From the NCBI RefSeq assembly GCF_001590605.1, contig NZ_CP014504.1, positions 2,356,001 to 2,420,000 on the forward strand: 64,000 nucleotides of DNA. The letters are read 5' to 3'. The translations under genes were made by a program, and so were the position numbers. The stretch is from Pedobacter cryoconitis (GTDB lineage Bacteria > Bacteroidota > Bacteroidia > Sphingobacteriales > Sphingobacteriaceae). The notes beneath the pieces are model-generated. The model did not search any database. It was not told the origin of the DNA and saw only the letters and a list, made by a program, of their open reading frames with translations. Shown in pieces: positions 16,489 through 25,042 of the stretch (position 1 is its first letter; each line of letters starts with the position of its first letter).

Positions 16489-17930
16489 TGAATATGAGAC
16501 TCAAAAATTATACAATCTGTTTGATTTTATGTTTAGCGGTGACTTCTTGTAAAAAAGGTTTTCAGGAGCTGAATGTGAATCCTAATACGAGTGAAAAGGC
16601 TTTACCGCAGGCTTTGCTTGCCCCTGCTATTACAAGTATTGTACAAGCAAATATGAGCCGCAGCCAAAGGCTCACTAACGAACTGATGCAGGTAACGGTA
16701 GATATGGGTGATACAGACGGGAAAGTTTTCCGTTACGACATCCGTAAATCTGAGGGTGATTATCTTTGGAACAGCTGGTATCTGGAACTTTCCAATTTCA
16801 ATGATATCTACAAAGGTGGCGAACAGTTGGGCAGCAATAGTTTCAAAGGGATCTCGCTGATCTGCCAGACTTATGTGTTTTCATTACTGACTGATACTTA
16901 TGGTGACATCCCCTATTTCAATGCGACTAAAGCTAAGGAAGGTGTTTTTATGCCTGAGTTTGATCGTCAGGAAGTCATCTATCCGGAGCTTTTTAAAAAG
17001 CTGGAAATGGCTAATGAGCTGTTAAAAACGGGTACCAATATTCCTTCTGCAAGTGATCCGCTATATGCAGGAAATGCAGCTAACTGGCGCAAGTTTGGCA
17101 ATACGCTTTATTTGAGATTGTTGATGCGGGTTTCGGCTAAATCACCAGCTTTAGCAGTAGCAAAAATTAAGGACATTGTAGATGTCAACAGTGCTAATTA
17201 CCCGATTATAAGCAGTAATGCAGAGTCGGCAGCTTTGAGATGGTCAGGTACTGCGCCTTATGTTTCGCCTTTTGCCACCTGGCGGCCTGCCGATTGGTAT
17301 ACGCCCAAATTAGCTGATTTTTTTGTCAACAATTTAAAGGAATGGGGCGATCCGCGAATTGCGAAATGGGCTACGATTTACAATGGAAAATATGAAGGCA
17401 TTCCAAGTGGCTATCCGGTAGGGCAAGCTCCCGAAGGGAAATCTACTTTACCCGTTGCCTTACAGTCTGAGCCTTTGCTGGGTAATATCCTGAACTACGC
17501 GGAGCTTCAGTTCCTGTTGGCCGAAGCGGCTTCAAAAGGCTGGATTACTACCGGAACGGCTAAAGGTTATTATGAAAACGGGGTAACCAGCGGGATTACT
17601 TACTGGGGCTATGCGGTTCCTGAAAACTACTTGCAGGGTGCAGATGTGAAGTGGACTGACAATTTAGCTTTGGAGGATAAACTCGAGCTGATCCATTTGC
17701 AGAAATATTATAGCCTGTTTATGACTGATCTGGAGCAATGGTTTGAATATCGCCGCACAGGTCATCCTCAGTTACCAAAAGGTGCTGGGTTGCCAAATGG
17801 TGGCCAGATGCCTTCCCGCTTAAATTATCCTGTCTATCTGCAATCTACCAATAGTGCAAATTATTCTGCGGCTATAGCCATACAGGGTGCAGATGATTTA
17901 TACACTAAAGTATGGTGGCAAAAACCTTAA
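16488..17930 (+). CDS. SusD/RagB-type surface lipoprotein
   Basis: 480 residues; start at 16488 overlaps the SusC stop as TAATG (an ATG at 16494 is possible). Lipobox VTSC gives the lipidated Cys, followed by KKGFQELNVNPN, the usual start of SusD-like group 2 proteins. Internal helices LAPAITSIVQANMSRSQRL and the TPR-like repeats plus the C-terminal YRRTGHPQLP segment fit the SusD_RagB family. It forms the lid over the SusC barrel and binds the ligand at the cell surface. Co-transcribed with SusC. Confidence 0.93.
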   Translation: MNMRLKNYTICLILCLAVTSCKKGFQELNVNPNTSEKALPQALLAPAITSIVQANMSRSQRLTNELMQVTVDMGDTDGKVFRYDIRKSEGDYLWNSWYLELSNFNDIYKGGEQLGSNSFKGISLICQTYVFSLLTDTYGDIPYFNATKAKEGVFMPEFDRQEVIYPELFKKLEMANELLKTGTNIPSASDPLYAGNAANWRKFGNTLYLRLLMRVSAKSPALAVAKIKDIVDVNSANYPIISSNAESAALRWSGTAPYVSPFATWRPADWYTPKLADFFVNNLKEWGDPRIAKWATIYNGKYEGIPSGYPVGQAPEGKSTLPVALQSEPLLGNILNYAELQFLLAEAASKGWITTGTAKGYYENGVTSGITYWGYAVPENYLQGADVKWTDNLALEDKLELIHLQKYYSLFMTDLEQWFEYRRTGHPQLPKGAGLPNGGQMPSRLNYPVYLQSTNSANYSAAIAIQGADDLYTKVWWQKP

Positions 17931-17943
17931 TCGCTCAATAATC

Positions 17944-19197
17944 ATGAACAAATATATATTTCAATTTTTTAGTTGCTGGTTGCTGTTAACCGGCTTAGCA
18001 GGATGTAAAAAGCATGATGCTGCTTTGGGCGATCCAAGTCCGATTATCGCCATAGAAGATTTGCGCGCAATTTATCAGGGTACAGCGGTAAGCTTGAATA
18101 CAGGTAATTTAGCTGGTGCACACCAGCTTATCGGAATCGTGGTTTCTGATGTCCAGTCTGGGAATATGCCTGCCGGAACTGTAGCCATGCAGAATAACAG
18201 AAGGAATAAAACCAGGGGAATTTTACTGGCGGTAGAAAACGCGGCAGCTTTGAAAACGGGAGATTCTATTGTCGTAGACCTGAACGGTACAACGCTTACA
18301 AAAGTGAATGGAAGTTTACAGGTGACCGGTTTAAATGCAGCTTCAGTGAACAAGGTTTCGAGTGGAAATACAAGAAACCCGATTACCGTAACTACGGCTT
18401 TATTTAAGGCTAAACCAGATGATTATGAAGGTTGTCTGGTCAGATTATTTTCTGGAAGCATCACTCCTGTTCCTGTTGCCGGTGAGTTATATGCGGGCGA
18501 TAAAAGTTTAGCAGACAATGGCGGAACAATGGTTTTGCATACCGAAAAGGGTGCTTCTTTTGCGGGTAAGGGTTTACCAGCGAGCGCTACTTTTACAGGT
18601 ATTCCACTAATGTATCAGGTTGAAGGGAAAGGTGATGCTGTACCTAGTTTATGGCCACGCAATTTACTCGATATGCTGGATGCAAGCGGACCTGTTTATA
18701 CGGGTTTCCCTGAAACTTTTGAGTTCCCGGATCAGAGTTTAAAGGCTTCTTATGCAGCGGCAGTTGTTGGTTTAAAAACAGGAAAATGGTTGTTGGATCA
18801 AGCGATTTTAGCGAATACTTCTGGTCGTGACCGTTTTAATCCAACTGGTTTACAGTGTATCCGGATGCAGCAAAATCTGGCTGTTCCAGGTTATGTGCAA
18901 ATGAACTTTAATGTGCCTGACGGGGCATCAAAAGTATCTTTCTTGTATGGTGCTTACTACAATGATGCGACCAGTTCTTTTGTACTGGAATATTCTAAGG
19001 ATGACGGTTTAACATGGCTCCAAACCGGAAAGGTGATTAATAATGCATCGGCTGTTGCCAAAACAGCAACTTTCCCGTTGGACATTACCGGGCCTGTACG
19101 GTTCAGAGTTAAAAAATTAGGCTTGGGAACAACCAATAATACAACTATTAATAACGGAAGGCTGAGTATTGAAGACTTTGCTATTTACGCGAACTAA
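17944..19197 (+). CDS. DUF5689-domain surface lipoprotein
   Basis: 417 residues from ATG 17944 (a longer frame from 17887 starts inside susD and is rejected). Lipobox LAGC. Residues about 30-235 fit DUF5689 (IAIEDLRAIYQG, IGIVVSDVQSGN, GDSIVVDLNGTTL), a domain frequent beside SusC/D genes. A C-terminal jelly-roll-like domain (VPDGASKVSFLYGAYYND to IEDFAIYAN) resembles a choice-of-anchor or carbohydrate-binding module. Probably an accessory surface binding protein of the SusC/D complex. Confidence 0.8.
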   Translation: MNKYIFQFFSCWLLLTGLAGCKKHDAALGDPSPIIAIEDLRAIYQGTAVSLNTGNLAGAHQLIGIVVSDVQSGNMPAGTVAMQNNRRNKTRGILLAVENAAALKTGDSIVVDLNGTTLTKVNGSLQVTGLNAASVNKVSSGNTRNPITVTTALFKAKPDDYEGCLVRLFSGSITPVPVAGELYAGDKSLADNGGTMVLHTEKGASFAGKGLPASATFTGIPLMYQVEGKGDAVPSLWPRNLLDMLDASGPVYTGFPETFEFPDQSLKASYAAAVVGLKTGKWLLDQAILANTSGRDRFNPTGLQCIRMQQNLAVPGYVQMNFNVPDGASKVSFLYGAYYNDATSSFVLEYSKDDGLTWLQTGKVINNASAVAKTATFPLDITGPVRFRVKKLGLGTTNNTTINNGRLSIEDFAIYAN

Positions 19198-19288
19198 GCG
19201 TTTTTGCCATTTACATGAACTAAGCTCTCCGGTTCATGAGCTAAAGGTTTACGATTTAAAAATTAAAATTCACCACACAAAACATTTA

Positions 19289-19307
19289 AGCGGGTTAAAA
19301 ACCCGCT
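19289..19307 (+). promoter_or_regulatory. Hairpin ahead of the phosphoesterase gene
   Basis: AGCGGGTT and AACCCGCT form an 8-bp stem with a 3-nt loop, 18 bases before the ATG at 19326. It has no U-tract; it may modulate translation or mark a processing site. Confidence 0.45.
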
Positions 19308-19325
19308 CTATAAAATAATATACTC

Positions 19326-20873
19326 ATGTTAAACAGAAGACATTTTTTAAGAAACTTAGGATTATCAGGTACGCTGATTGTGGCCCCTACAGCTTTGATT
19401 GAGGCGGCAACGTTGCCACTCCCGGTAAAACCAACTGACCTGACTACGGTTACTTTAAAAGGGAATATCAGCGCTGGCGGCAACCCGATTGCAGGTGTTG
19501 CGGTAACGGATGGAATTAATATCACCCTGACTGATAAACGTGGTAATTACGAACTGCTGAGTAACCACACTGCCGACTATGTTTATATCAGTTCTCCGGC
19601 TGGTTACCAGTTTAATCAAAAGAGAGGAATTGCCTCTTTTTATAAGGCTATCCCAAAAGACAGTACTAGTTTCAAAGCTGATTTTGTATTGGAAAAACTG
19701 AATGTATCTGATCAGAAACATAATTTTTTAGTCTGGGCCGATCCGCAGATTATCTCTAAAAAGGACGCAGCTTTGCTAAAAGCCCAGACTGTTCCTGATG
19801 TTCAGGAGTTAGTAAAATCTTACCCTCAGGGAACGTTGTTTCATGGAATTGGCTGTGGTGATTTAGTTTGGGATCATTTTGAACTGATTGCAGATTATAA
19901 AGATGCAGTAGCAGAAACGGGTATCCCTTTTTTCAATCTGCCGGGTAACCATGATATGGATTTGGATGCAAGATCTGATGAATTGTCAACCCGTACTTTT
20001 AAAGATGAATTTGGCCCTACTTATTATTCTTATAACCGGGGTGAGATTCATTATATATCATTAGATAATGTGTTCTTTTTGGGAGTTGCTAAAAAGTATA
20101 TCGGTTATTTAACAGAAACTCAGTTACAATGGGTTGAACAAGATTTAAAGACGGTAAAACCAGGAAGCACAGTGGTAGTTTCTGTACATATCCCGACCAA
20201 TACAGGTAATTCCAGAAGGAATAATCTGAAAGATGATGAACTGGGTGGCGTATTATCAAACAGAGAGCGTTTATACAAATTACTGGAAGGTTATCAGGTT
20301 CATATCCTATCGGGACACACGCATATGAACGAGAAGTGGGAAGACCGCAACATGATTGAACATGTGCATGGTACGGTATGTGGCGCATGGTGGACTGGCC
20401 CGGTTTGTAGTGATGGCTGCCCTAATGGTTACGGAGTTTACGAAGTAAACGGCAGTGAAATTAAATGGTATTACAAGGCTACCGGAAAAGCCAAAGATCA
20501 TCAGCTCAGGATTTATCCTAAGGGTTCTTTCTCAGAAATCGCTTCAATGACTCCTTCTGGTAATCTACAAGAAACCATCCCAGCCACGTCACCAGAAATC
20601 GGTGTAAACATCTGGAACTGGGATCCAAAATGGAAAGTAGAGTACTTTGAAGACGGCGTAAATAAAGGAGCAATGAAACAGCGAACAGCAATGGACCCGA
20701 TCGCTTACAAACTATATGGTGGGCCTTTAGTTCCTAAAAAACATAAATGGGTGGAACCGACCTTAACAGATCATCTGTTTTTCGCTACCCCTGCTCCGGG
20801 AACCCGTCAGTTTAAAGTTGTAGCTACTGACCGTTTCGGCTCAATTTACACGAAAGAGATTACAATTTCATAA
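19326..20873 (+). CDS. Exported calcineurin-like metallophosphoesterase (MetallophosN-catalytic-MetallophosC)
   Basis: 515 residues. The start carries a twin-Arg-like signal (NRRHFLRNLGLSG). Residues about 40-125 form an N-terminal beta-sandwich. The catalytic domain shows the full metal site: WADPQ (Asp), GCGDLVWD (GDxxxD), LPGNHDMD (GNHD), SVHIPTN (His) and LSGHTHMNE (GHTH). A C-terminal domain runs from about 380 to the end. Hydrolyses a phosphoester outside the cytoplasm. It follows the SusC/D/DUF5689 genes on the same strand after 128 bases, so it is probably part of the same regulon and processes the imported or captured substrate. Confidence 0.9.
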   Translation: MLNRRHFLRNLGLSGTLIVAPTALIEAATLPLPVKPTDLTTVTLKGNISAGGNPIAGVAVTDGINITLTDKRGNYELLSNHTADYVYISSPAGYQFNQKRGIASFYKAIPKDSTSFKADFVLEKLNVSDQKHNFLVWADPQIISKKDAALLKAQTVPDVQELVKSYPQGTLFHGIGCGDLVWDHFELIADYKDAVAETGIPFFNLPGNHDMDLDARSDELSTRTFKDEFGPTYYSYNRGEIHYISLDNVFFLGVAKKYIGYLTETQLQWVEQDLKTVKPGSTVVVSVHIPTNTGNSRRNNLKDDELGGVLSNRERLYKLLEGYQVHILSGHTHMNEKWEDRNMIEHVHGTVCGAWWTGPVCSDGCPNGYGVYEVNGSEIKWYYKATGKAKDHQLRIYPKGSFSEIASMTPSGNLQETIPATSPEIGVNIWNWDPKWKVEYFEDGVNKGAMKQRTAMDPIAYKLYGGPLVPKKHKWVEPTLTDHLFFATPAPGTRQFKVVATDRFGSIYTKEITIS

Positions 20874-20982
20874 TTAAAAATATAGGGCTAAGAACTAGAG
20901 TAATGTCAGAGATACTAAATATACCAGTTGCAGAATAAAGGGTAGCCTGGTAAATTTGGCTATCAGCTCCAAAATGACATTA

Positions 20983-21024
20983 AGCAAATCAATACTAGTG
21001 TTTAAACACTAGTATTGATTTGCT
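20983..21024. repeat. 42-bp perfect palindrome between convergent genes
   Basis: The 21 bases 20983-21003 are the exact reverse complement of 21004-21024; the centre is GTTTAAAC. Neither side has a U-tract. It lies between the 3' ends of the phosphoesterase gene and the PutAbiC-type gene and could be a bidirectional terminator, a protein-binding site or a recombination site. Confidence 0.85.
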
Positions 21025-21099
21025 CCTGGTAAAATTATTTATGTATATTATAAAACTGCTACAGAAATAATACCTATAAAATAATAATAATATTAAATA

Positions 21100-22401
21100 T
21101 CAGAAAGATTCATAATCAATATCTGGATAGAATTCTGACAACTTTACTCCAGGGAAAATCATGTCATCAGGAATGTTTTTTATGAGATGATACTCAGAAA
21201 CAAGATGATTTTCTTTTTCTATTGAATTCCCAGTTTTCTTATCTTCCACTTCCCAAATGCGCCCTAACTGAGAAATACTATTTAAAAAAAATAATATTTG
21301 CTCATAACTAGAAAACTGCCCTCTTATCAGTTTTATGTAATCATACTTCTCGTCCTTATTCAAACCGCTTTGCTTATGAATAAAATTAACAGATTGATAT
21401 AAGTGACGAAAATAGTGGCCCAATCTAAATTGATGCCCGCCGTAGTATTTTACATATTTATTTCCATGATCAGGATTTAGCGTATACAGCTTATTAGAAT
21501 TTACAATGAATTTGCTATCACTTGCAATTGAAGTAACGAGAAGATGCCTCTGTTTTCGAGTTTGCATAAATGCTTTCTTTTTTTTGGCAATTGATGCGTG
21601 ATAAGTTAACCATTCATCAGCTTCAACTTTTGGCTTAAAAGCTGAATAATATAAAATATCAGCAACAAATTCAGCTTTGTATCTATCATTAGTAATATTT
21701 TTAATTGTCGCGAATCCTTCTGTGCTTACACCAAAAAAAATAACAAGATAAATCAGATCAATCTGAGCATAAATTATTAAATTAATATTCCGATCTTGAA
21801 TGGTTTTATTAATTTTAACCTTTTTTAAATATTCATCGGTATAAATAGAATTTTCTGACGCATCTTCAAAAATAAAATCTAACTCACTCCATGCCTCTTT
21901 AAATTGATTGACTATTGTTTTGAATACTTTTCGATGACGAGCAGTCTGCATTATAGCTTTATTCATTAATCCATCCTTATTGTCATTTCTAAAATAAGAA
22001 CTGAATGATAACTCATTAACATTATCACGATGCAGTGTTATTAATACAAATAGTCTGCTTTCAATTTTATCATATTGGAAATTTTTAATTTGAGTATTAT
22101 GTGATTCTGCCTGCTTATTAAATGAGAGATAAAGTAATAGAAATCCAGCTAAAGAAAATAAAGAGCCGGTAACACCTCCAGTCCAATCCCCCATTGTCCC
22201 ATGACGAGTCCAATAAGATGTACTATCCTCTACTTCCTTTGCATTGGAATTTTCTTCTCTATTATTCTCAATTTTATGGGTTGGAGCAGCAACATAGCCA
22301 TAAATACCAAGAGAAATACCTACAAAAACAAATACAATAGCTGAGATCCTCTGAAACCATTCCCAAAATTCAGATGTTCCATTCAATTTTTTTCTATTCA
22401 T
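21100..22401 (-). CDS. PutAbiC-type membrane protein (putative phage abortive infection)
   Basis: 433 residues from ATG 22401; a frame open to 22491 adds a hydrophobic stretch that I reject. Two transmembrane helices (about 18-38 and 73-92) precede a large cytoplasmic domain. The C-terminal motif GHYFRHLYQSVNFIHKQ followed by IRGQFSSYEQILFF is the hallmark of the putative phage abortive infection family (PF16872-like), and the segment after helix 2 (KIESRLFVLITLHRDNVNEL) fits its start. Known relatives stop phage growth in infected cells by an unknown mechanism. It is the last gene of a minus-strand operon with a nuclease, a J-domain protein and a zinc-ribbon protein. Confidence 0.8.
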   Translation of the reverse strand: MNRKKLNGTSEFWEWFQRISAIVFVFVGISLGIYGYVAAPTHKIENNREENSNAKEVEDSTSYWTRHGTMGDWTGGVTGSLFSLAGFLLLYLSFNKQAESHNTQIKNFQYDKIESRLFVLITLHRDNVNELSFSSYFRNDNKDGLMNKAIMQTARHRKVFKTIVNQFKEAWSELDFIFEDASENSIYTDEYLKKVKINKTIQDRNINLIIYAQIDLIYLVIFFGVSTEGFATIKNITNDRYKAEFVADILYYSAFKPKVEADEWLTYHASIAKKKKAFMQTRKQRHLLVTSIASDSKFIVNSNKLYTLNPDHGNKYVKYYGGHQFRLGHYFRHLYQSVNFIHKQSGLNKDEKYDYIKLIRGQFSSYEQILFFLNSISQLGRIWEVEDKKTGNSIEKENHLVSEYHLIKNIPDDMIFPGVKLSEFYPDIDYESF

Positions 22402-22512
22402 AATGTTTATAAAAAAAATAATCAATTTGACATTAATTAATACAAAAAGACATATCATACTAAAAATTCTATAAGAGACTGCATTAAACAACAGCGTATT
22501 ACAATGATAATC

Positions 22513-23427
22513 TTACAACCTGATCCTATGATAAATCTCTCCAGTATCAGAAGCATGTCTTCTCTTCTGAAAAATCAATTCACTTAAACTAATTCTGCCT
22601 TCCAACACCAACATTAAATCCTGGCCATCCATTAATATCATTGATTTAAGAATAGGACTTCCAGTATCTGTACAATCTTTCGCAAAACCATCCAGAGAAA
22701 TAAATAATCCCAGCGTATTTTTCAGCCTACCCGAAATCTTACCTCCAAAAACATACAGATCCGCAGCATTGACCAGTTTTTTCTGCCATTTAGCCTCCAA
22801 AATAAAATCCTGGCTTTCAAAAGTAAAGGAACCGTCAATCTGCTCACCCAGTGTCTTAAAAGGGCCCTTTGCTTTTAATTCGAATAAATTAAACAACTCA
22901 TTCAGAATCTTTTCAAAATCATACCCTCTTTTCTGTGGATTTTGTTCTATAGCGATTTCAAAAAACTTCTTTCTCAACCCTTCCAGTTTTTCAGAAAAAT
23001 CAGTCGTTTTCTTCAATTTCTCCAGGTTATTGAGTCTGTTTTCCTCCCCTTTTGCTAAGTCCTCCAATGCCTCAAAATAACCTTTTGTTTGATTACGGAG
23101 TTTAGCAACAGCTTCTACTGCCCTTTTTGTGAGATCACCACTTTCATCCCAATACTTAAGATGACTGAAATCATTAAAATCTGATGTTTCTTTTAATAAT
23201 TTCAATAAATCAGTCAGATATATATCTTTTCTGGCCACCATCCTGTCTATCAATTCTGAGACGCTCTCAGCCTTTTGATTATCCTTCCAGTTTATCGTTG
23301 AGACAATACTTGAATTGGCGATAGTCAGCTCTATAAACTGCTTTAATTCTGTTTTTTTCCAATAGACTTTAGATAATGCATCTTTTAAAGCAATAAGGGC
23401 TTGGGAGGATATATTTTGAGTTTTCAT
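22513..23427 (-). CDS. Mrr-like restriction endonuclease with N-terminal helical domain
   Basis: 304 residues from ATG 23427 (a TTG at 23463 is less likely). Residues about 1-120 are an all-helical domain (ISSQALIALKDALSKVYW, FIELTIANSS); a coiled-coil follows to about 175. The C-terminal part holds a PD-(D/E)xK core: RGYDFEKILNELF, then EQIDGSF with Asp198 and ILEAKWQKK with Glu211 and Lys213. The ending ISLSELIFQKRRHASDTGEIY is shared with a family of uncharacterised nucleases I recall from many bacteria. Likely cuts DNA on a trigger. Operon context: 111 bases before the PutAbiC gene and 53 after the J-domain gene. Confidence 0.8.
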   Translation of the reverse strand: MKTQNISSQALIALKDALSKVYWKKTELKQFIELTIANSSIVSTINWKDNQKAESVSELIDRMVARKDIYLTDLLKLLKETSDFNDFSHLKYWDESGDLTKRAVEAVAKLRNQTKGYFEALEDLAKGEENRLNNLEKLKKTTDFSEKLEGLRKKFFEIAIEQNPQKRGYDFEKILNELFNLFELKAKGPFKTLGEQIDGSFTFESQDFILEAKWQKKLVNAADLYVFGGKISGRLKNTLGLFISLDGFAKDCTDTGSPILKSMILMDGQDLMLVLEGRISLSELIFQKRRHASDTGEIYHRIRL

Positions 23428-23480
23428 AATCTCGGTATACTTCTTTTTATAATCAGATTCCAATTAAGAGAACATGATAT

Positions 23481-24260
23481 TTATTGACTACTTGAATCTT
23501 GTCTTTTATCATTAACACGTAAGGTATCTACGATCCTTAAACCTTCAATTGAATTTGGACGTTTCAGAAGAACAAGACTATCATGATCACTTTCTTTGGC
23601 CTGATCGGCTTCAGGGATATTTTGATCAGCGGGAATGTTCTGATCAACTGCGTGTTTTTTACGTTTCTTTCTACTCTTTTTATGCTTTTTTACTTTAACT
23701 ACACTGTGCTCAGCGACTATCTTTTCTGGTTTCTCTGGAGTCCTGGAAATCACCAGAAATATTAAACCGAATAATAATATAACAACAAAAACCAATGTAC
23801 TTCTTACCTTATTCCAGAAGCGAACGCGGTTATTTATTTCAAAAGATTTTCTTTGTCTTTCCCAATTTTGTGCATTTTCCTGGGCCCTTTTCTCCTCATA
23901 ATATTTAGCCCTCTTCCTGTCAGAGTAGTCATCAAATTTCACCTTTGTATATTCAGGTTCTTCTTCTTGATATCCATATTCGTTTCCCCCCCAACCCTTA
24001 CCTTTCTTTTTCCCCTGAGATTTGGATTCCTTTTTCTTAACTGGAATAATATTGGGAAGTGACAAATCGTATTCAGCACGCTTAACTGCATCACCTAATA
24101 TTTCATAAGCATTATTAATCTCTTTAAACTTTTCAGTATAAAAATCATTACCCCCATTTTTATCCGGATGAAATTCAAGACAAAGCTTTTTATATGCTTT
24201 TCTAATCTCTTCAGACGTCGCATTTCGGGAGACACCTAATGTATCATAGTGATTACTCAT
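23481..24260 (-). CDS. Membrane-anchored J-domain (DnaJ-like) protein
   Basis: 259 residues from ATG 24260, which overlaps the upstream stop as ATGA. The J domain spans about residues 4-68 with an intact HPD at 31-33 and YEILGDAVKRAEYDL at its end, so it should stimulate an Hsp70 ATPase. A charged Lys/Glu linker follows, one transmembrane helix at about 148-168 (LVFVVILLFGLIFLVI), and a very basic tail (KVKKHKKSRKKRKKH). It lacks the Gly/Phe, zinc-finger and substrate domains of true DnaJ. It is translationally coupled to the zinc-ribbon gene and upstream of the nuclease gene. Recruitment of DnaK to the membrane as part of a defence response is an inference. Confidence 0.85.
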   Translation of the reverse strand: MSNHYDTLGVSRNATSEEIRKAYKKLCLEFHPDKNGGNDFYTEKFKEINNAYEILGDAVKRAEYDLSLPNIIPVKKKESKSQGKKKGKGWGGNEYGYQEEEPEYTKVKFDDYSDRKRAKYYEEKRAQENAQNWERQRKSFEINNRVRFWNKVRSTLVFVVILLFGLIFLVISRTPEKPEKIVAEHSVVKVKKHKKSRKKRKKHAVDQNIPADQNIPEADQAKESDHDSLVLLKRPNSIEGLRIVDTLRVNDKRQDSSSQ

Positions 24261-24502
24261 AGTATACCTATTAAAATAAGACTTAAAAAGAGGGCTATAA
24301 GGAAGAGAACCCAGCAACTGGATTTCGTTTTTCTGATTTTAATATTTGCATCGCATTGTTCGCACAACAACTTCGTTGCATAATAGGTCCTGGTATTAGT
24401 TCCTGAAGAATGCCTGCTGCGCCAGTTGTCCTTAGAAGTGCCCGTAACAACCTCCCTGGGATATATTGCATCTGGTTGTCCACAATAAAAACATGAAGCC
24501 AT
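24257..24502 (-). CDS. Zinc-ribbon membrane protein, first gene of the putative defence operon
   Basis: 81 residues. Two CxxC knuckles, Cys4/Cys7 (CFYC) and Cys47/Cys50 (CEQC), should bind one zinc; a single C-terminal transmembrane helix spans about 62-81. The stop overlaps the start of the J-domain gene (ATGA), so the two are translationally coupled and probably act together at the membrane. It may sense a signal or serve as a tail-anchored partner. No exact family recognised. Upstream, 24503-24716 is AT-rich and should contain the operon promoter; the IS3 element starts 215 bases upstream. Confidence 0.75.
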   Translation of the reverse strand: MASCFYCGQPDAIYPREVVTGTSKDNWRSRHSSGTNTRTYYATKLLCEQCDANIKIRKTKSSCWVLFLIALFLSLILIGIL

Positions 24503-24775
24503 TGAATCAATGATAAGATTAAAAATAGTAAAAAATACAGATAAGATTACAAATACTAAAGCAGTATATTTATTTTAGATTAAAAACAGTCACAATTAAT
24601 CATTAAAAATACACATTTTTACATATTTATAATCAATAATGATAAAAAATGATTTTAATCGTTTTAGTAGCATGTATTCGCATGATTTCAGTTAAATAAG
24701 AACCTTAAAATAGCTATGTAATCTTCCCTAAAAACAGCTACAGAAATAAGTGTAGTATTTTATAAATTTAGGGTA

Positions 24776-25042
24776 ATGAAAAAAAGCAATTTTAGTGATC
24801 CACAAATCATCAAGATTTTGTCTTCACAGGAATCAGGAAAATCAGTTTCAGATATCTGCAGAGAGCATGGTATCAGCCAAGGGACTTTTTATAAATGGAA
24901 AAGCAAATATTCCGGGATGGAGGTTTCCCAGGTCAAACAGTTGAAAGATCTGGAAAAGGAGCTGGTACAGTACAAAAAGATAGTTGCAGAGCTGACTCTT
25001 CAAAATGTTGTGTTAAAAGATGTGATTGAAAAAAAGCTTTAG
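24776..25042 (+). CDS. IS3 transposase OrfA (helix-turn-helix)
   Basis: 88 residues: an HTH_Tnp_1-type N-terminus ([20 protein letters not shown] then [18 protein letters not shown]) followed by a leucine-zipper-like helix ([18 protein letters not shown]). It binds the IS ends and regulates OrfB. Near the stop lies the slippery heptamer A AAA AAG at 25030-25036, in the correct frame for a -1 ribosomal frameshift into orfB. Confidence 0.9.
   Translation: MKKSNFSDPQIIKILSSQESGKSVSDICREHGISQGTFYKWKSKYSGMEVSQVKQLKDLEKELVQYKKIVAELTLQNVVLKDVIEKKL
25030..25036 (+). promoter_or_regulatory. Programmed -1 frameshift site of IS3
   Basis: A AAA AAG is in zero frame as GAA AAA AAG before the orfA stop. 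Slipping by -1 joins orfA to GCT TTA GGG CCT, continuing open into orfB, to make the OrfAB transposase. Confidence 0.8.

Noticed and set aside
20983-21024. Rho-independent terminator
   Set aside because: The stem is ample, but neither strand has a U-tract after it and the arms are longer and more perfect than usual, so I report it as a palindrome only.
22402-22491. N-terminal extension of the PutAbiC-type protein
   Set aside because: It would add an extra hydrophobic stretch before MNRKKLNG; the ATG at 22401 gives the two-helix layout normal for the family.
24543-24552. Second IS3 end left of the element (AAGATTACAA)
   Set aside because: Only about 10 bases match the IS end and no partner end is found; likely chance in AT-rich DNA.
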